Part shown: piece after piece, positions 5,363 through 7,259 of the stretch
Layout: every line of letters starts with the position of its first letter
Numbering within the stretch: the stretch's first letter is position 1
Source of the DNA: a candidate division TA06 bacterium
GTDB taxonomy: Bacteria; Hydrothermota; DG-26; E44-bin18; JADFOU01
Assembly: GCA_022562655.1 (NCBI GenBank)
Contig: JADFOU010000103.1
Coordinates: 1 to 7,259 of the forward strand
Reading direction: 5' to 3'
Length of the DNA stretch: 7,259 nucleotides
Translations under genes and position numbers: made by a program
The notes under the pieces: generated by a model
The model's database searches: none
What the model was told of the DNA's origin: nothing
What the model saw: the letters and a program-made list of their open reading frames with translations, nothing else

Positions 5363-5905
5363 TCATTTGAAAATAACCTCTGCTTTCGGATCCTCGCTGT
5401 AGATGACCTCATGTCCGTCCACCCACTCCCCATTTTTCAAATATTGTGATTTGCTGTGGAATCTGCCATCTGGAAGTATCTCTGCTATTGCTTTGACTTC
5501 CGTTATCCCGTTCTGATTGCCTGTCACATCCTCATGGCTTACGACCTTCCCGTCTTCGAACTTCATTGTACCTTTCGTATAGAACCCAGCGGTAGTGAAG
5601 TAGAAGTAGACAAGGCTTTCTTTTTTGGAATCCCACAGGATAATCGTCTCACCCCCATACTCTCCGTCATTGATGGAATGCAGGACCCTTACGGCTTGAC
5701 CGTTGAGTGCCCGTTCCCAGCGGGAAACATCAACCATCGGTTTCTCCTTGGTAGAACTACTAAACTCACCCTTCCAGGTCTTGCCAATGTATGGTTTTAA
5801 AGGAGCAAGATGAGGAGAAAGCACCTCCTGCTCTTTTTCGGCACCAGTCGAATGAAAAGCGAACAGTGCCATGAATAAGAAAATCAACATACTTTTCTGA
5901 CTCAT
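5363..5905 (-). CDS. Secreted small beta-rich protein of unknown function (possibly lipocalin/DUF1579-like)
   Basis: Protein of 180 residues that I do not firmly recognise. Residues 1-22 form a Sec signal peptide (MSQKSMLIFLFMALFAFHST, likely cleaved after TGA), with no lipobox Cys, so the mature protein should be soluble in the periplasm or released. The mature part has G-x-x-W-x-G (Gly41, Trp44, Gly46) near its start, then alternating short strands (AVRVLHSI, GGETIILWD, SLVYFYFTT, YTKGTMKFEDGKVVSHEDVTG) in the style of small ligand-binding beta-barrels such as lipocalin-like or DUF1579 proteins; this is a pattern judgement only. The ATG at 5905 is chosen because a strong AAGGAGG sits 5 bases upstream and the signal peptide begins there; a TTG at 5944 would add 13 charged residues before it. 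It is convergent with the methyltransferase and 149 bp downstream of the permease genes on the same strand. Confidence 0.78.
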   Translation of the reverse strand: MSQKSMLIFLFMALFAFHSTGAEKEQEVLSPHLAPLKPYIGKTWKGEFSSSTKEKPMVDVSRWERALNGQAVRVLHSINDGEYGGETIILWDSKKESLVYFYFTTAGFYTKGTMKFEDGKVVSHEDVTGNQNGITEVKAIAEILPDGRFHSKSQYLKNGEWVDGHEVIYSEDPKAEVIFK

Positions 5906-5917
5906 GCCTCCCTCCTT
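5906..5917 (-). promoter_or_regulatory. Strong ribosome binding site of the secreted protein
   Basis: On the minus strand the sequence reads AAGGAGGGAGGC directly before the ATG at 5905. AAGGAGG (5911-5917) is 5 bases from the start codon. It settles the start over the upstream TTG. Confidence 0.8.
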
Positions 5918-6011
5918 ATGTTTTGGCATTTTATTTTTAGACAATGTAGAAATTGTGGATTAATCTCTATTATCAGATTATCATATCGATCTCAGAGAAG
6001 CAAGAACAGAA

Positions 6012-6030
6012 TGTCAATTTTTAATTTTTA
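6012..6030. repeat. AT-rich repeat-like stretch between the permease genes and the secreted protein
   Basis: On the minus strand it reads TTAAAAATTAAAAATTGACA. It resembles the AATT-rich junction at 703-750. The TTGACA (6012-6017) looks like a -35 box, but no good -10 lies 16-18 bases further on (TGAGAT at 17), so a promoter is only possible. The rest of 5906-6054 holds ATTATCAGATTATC (plus strand, two ATTATC units) and nothing else I can name. Confidence 0.3.
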
Positions 6031-6054
6031 AGGTTCGGCCCCAAAATAGACGTC

Positions 6055-6792
6055 TTACTGTAGCATCACCCTATTGAAACGACGCAGCAAAATCGCCACC
6101 AACAAACTTTGATACACCACTCCGACCAACAGGTAAACCCAGGCGTTTGCCTCGCCAGCTTCAAGCACCCAGAACAATTTCGCTGGCCAATAGGTCGGGA
6201 CGATTCCAAAGGCCAGCTGCCACCCGGATTGAACGAAATAGGCCATCACCGGCGGCCACCCTAAGATACCGGCGGCTTTCATCAACGCGAAGCCCTGCAC
6301 TTTGTTTTTTGCGAAAGCGGCCAATAACAGGGCATAGCCCGGCGCCAGAAGCGATGCAGCGAGGGCCGCAATCAACAGCGGCAAAAAACGGATCTCCACC
6401 AAACCCGCTACTGGAAAAATGATAACCGACATCACGACACTTAACAGCATGGGTATGGTGATTCGATAGGCCAAATAGCCATTCAAAGTGAGAGGCGTAA
6501 CCTGTAGCGCCGTCAAAGTATGATCGTCACGTTGGTCAAGAAGGAGGAATCCAATGACGCTCCCGTACATCATCGGCACCGCCAATAACACAAAGCTCAT
6601 TAAGAGCGGGTAGTAAGGCACAAGATCAAACTGAAATTGTCTGGACAGCCATACTGCAAGCGACGGCACTCCCCAACGTAAAAGCAAGGCGATCAAGATG
6701 GGAATCAATCCCATCCAGCGCAATAGCGAATCGCGTCGCACGCTTTTGGCATCGATCGAACCCAGTGCCTTTAACACATACGTTGTCCTCAT
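6055..6792 (-). CDS. ABC-2 type transporter permease subunit
   Basis: Integral membrane protein of 245 residues with about six membrane segments (roughly 23-45, 62-85, 111-131, 137-160, 168-187, 216-236). The segment LLLDQRDDHTLTALQVTPLT (83-102) is the cytoplasmic coupling motif of ABC-2 exporter permeases, equivalent to the usual LL-x-E-x-E-x-GT-x4-VTPLS form. YWPAKLFWVLEAG near 201-213 precedes the last helix. The start at 6792 is chosen because its ATG is one base after the stop of the upstream permease gene, with GAAGGGG (minus strand, 6802-6808) 9 bases before it; longer starts would run inside that gene. Two small permeases in tandem suggest a heteromeric exporter; the layout resembles operons annotated as fluoroquinolone exporters in actinobacteria, but the substrate cannot be read from sequence. 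The ATP-binding gene is not in the window and is probably upstream. Confidence 0.85.
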   Translation of the reverse strand: MRTTYVLKALGSIDAKSVRRDSLLRWMGLIPILIALLLRWGVPSLAVWLSRQFQFDLVPYYPLLMSFVLLAVPMMYGSVIGFLLLDQRDDHTLTALQVTPLTLNGYLAYRITIPMLLSVVMSVIIFPVAGLVEIRFLPLLIAALAASLLAPGYALLLAAFAKNKVQGFALMKAAGILGWPPVMAYFVQSGWQLAFGIVPTYWPAKLFWVLEAGEANAWVYLLVGVVYQSLLVAILLRRFNRVMLQ

Positions 6793-6793
6793 G

Positions 6794-7259
6794 TCACCTG
6801 ACCCCTTCTTTTGCAATGATGAAACGATGAAAAGTGCGCTGGCTCCAAAAAAAGATGAGGCCGATCCAAAACGCCGAATAAAGCAGACCGTAGACCCATT
6901 TCCAGGGTTCAATCGGTTGGAAAGCCGCTTTCATGATGACCAGTGAAGCTTGCAGCGGATGCAGATACATCAGCCAGCTCTCCCAGAGGTGGAAGTAATG
7001 CAGGAAGGGTAGCGAAAATACCGTTAAGTACAGGATGGAAGGAAACAGGTACTCGTTAATGGAGTCATAGCGGGCAACTACCACGAAACCGACCAGCGAA
7101 TAAAAGGCCGCCGCCAGCACAATCCCGGCAATTAGAGTCAGCACGCCAAATCCTTGGCGATACGCTACCGCAACAATCACGAGGTTTTCGATCACCGACA
7201 ATACGGTCAGCGTGATCACCTTTGAGATCAGGTATTCCCGACTCGTCAGAGGCGTGACG
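6794..7259 (-). CDS. ABC-2 type transporter permease subunit, 5' end outside the window
   Basis: C-terminal 154 or so residues of a membrane protein; the reading frame is open to the window edge, so the N-terminus lies beyond 7259. The visible part begins VTPLTSREYLISK, the post-coupling-helix motif of ABC-2 permeases (usual form VTPLS-x-x-EYL), which shows that a start at the GTG 7219 would be wrong. Four or so hydrophobic segments follow, with ARYDSINEYLFPSILYLTVF and SLPFLHYF in the middle, and a C-terminal helix ending near RTFHRFIIAKEGVR. It shares VTPLT and overall plan with the next gene, so the two are probably ancient paralogues forming one heteromeric exporter. Its stop codon (6794-6796) is one base from the next ATG, consistent with translational coupling. 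Confidence 0.82.
   Translation of the reverse strand, partial: VTPLTSREYLISKVITLTVLSVIENLVIVAVAYRQGFGVLTLIAGIVLAAAFYSLVGFVVVARYDSINEYLFPSILYLTVFSLPFLHYFHLWESWLMYLHPLQASLVIMKAAFQPIEPWKWVYGLLYSAFWIGLIFFWSQRTFHRFIIAKEGVR

Noticed and set aside
6055..7259. Possible horizontal transfer of the permease block from a change in base composition
   Set aside because: By eye the GC content is only slightly different from the AAA+ and VWA genes, and no mobile element or boundary repeat is seen.
7219..7259. GTG at 7219 as the start of the last permease gene
   Set aside because: The frame remains open upstream and encodes VTPLTSREYLISK, a conserved internal permease motif, so the gene continues beyond the window.

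Overview
The window looks like chromosomal DNA from an uncultivated bacterium, probably Gram-negative. It makes phosphatidylethanolamine by the CDP-diacylglycerol/serine route, its intergenic spaces carry short dispersed repeats of a kind common in metagenome-assembled genomes, and one protein has a Sec-type signal peptide. Phylum cannot be read from the sequence; Nitrospirota, Desulfobacterota or NC10-like lineages are guesses only.

Layout, left to right. (1) Positions 54-1485, plus strand: a phospholipid head-group pair, phosphatidylserine decarboxylase (short, archaeal-type, psd) then CDP-diacylglycerol-serine O-phosphatidyltransferase (pssA). PssA makes phosphatidylserine and Psd converts it to phosphatidylethanolamine. 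(2) Positions 1503-4354, plus strand: a ChlI/MoxR-like AAA+ ATPase and a von Willebrand factor A (VWA) protein with a complete MIDAS motif, separated by 236 bp holding a GC hairpin and a possible promoter. They probably form an ATPase/VWA remodelling pair; the client is unknown. A clear intrinsic terminator follows. (3) Positions 4489-5277, plus strand: a class I SAM-dependent methyltransferase whose reading frame is interrupted, without loss of frame, by two blocks of repeat DNA, and whose stop codon lies inside a third repeat copy that also forms its terminator. (4) Positions 5363-5905, minus strand: a small secreted, probably beta-barrel protein of unknown function. (5) Positions 6055-7259, minus strand: two adjacent ABC-2 type permease subunits, the upstream one cut by the window edge; the ATPase gene is expected further upstream, outside the window.

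The most unusual part is 4417-5350. A family of GC-rich palindromic elements starting TGTAGGGG/TGTAGGAG occurs four times: as the terminator after the VWA gene, twice in tandem inside the methyltransferase gene as in-frame coding sequence, and once as the stop codon plus terminator of that gene. A second repeat type (TTCCGCACTCC units) forms another in-frame block in the same gene. This recalls the palindromic elements inserted in Rickettsia proteins, but the sequences here are unrelated as far as can be judged by eye. No CRISPR array, tRNA, rRNA or transposase was seen.
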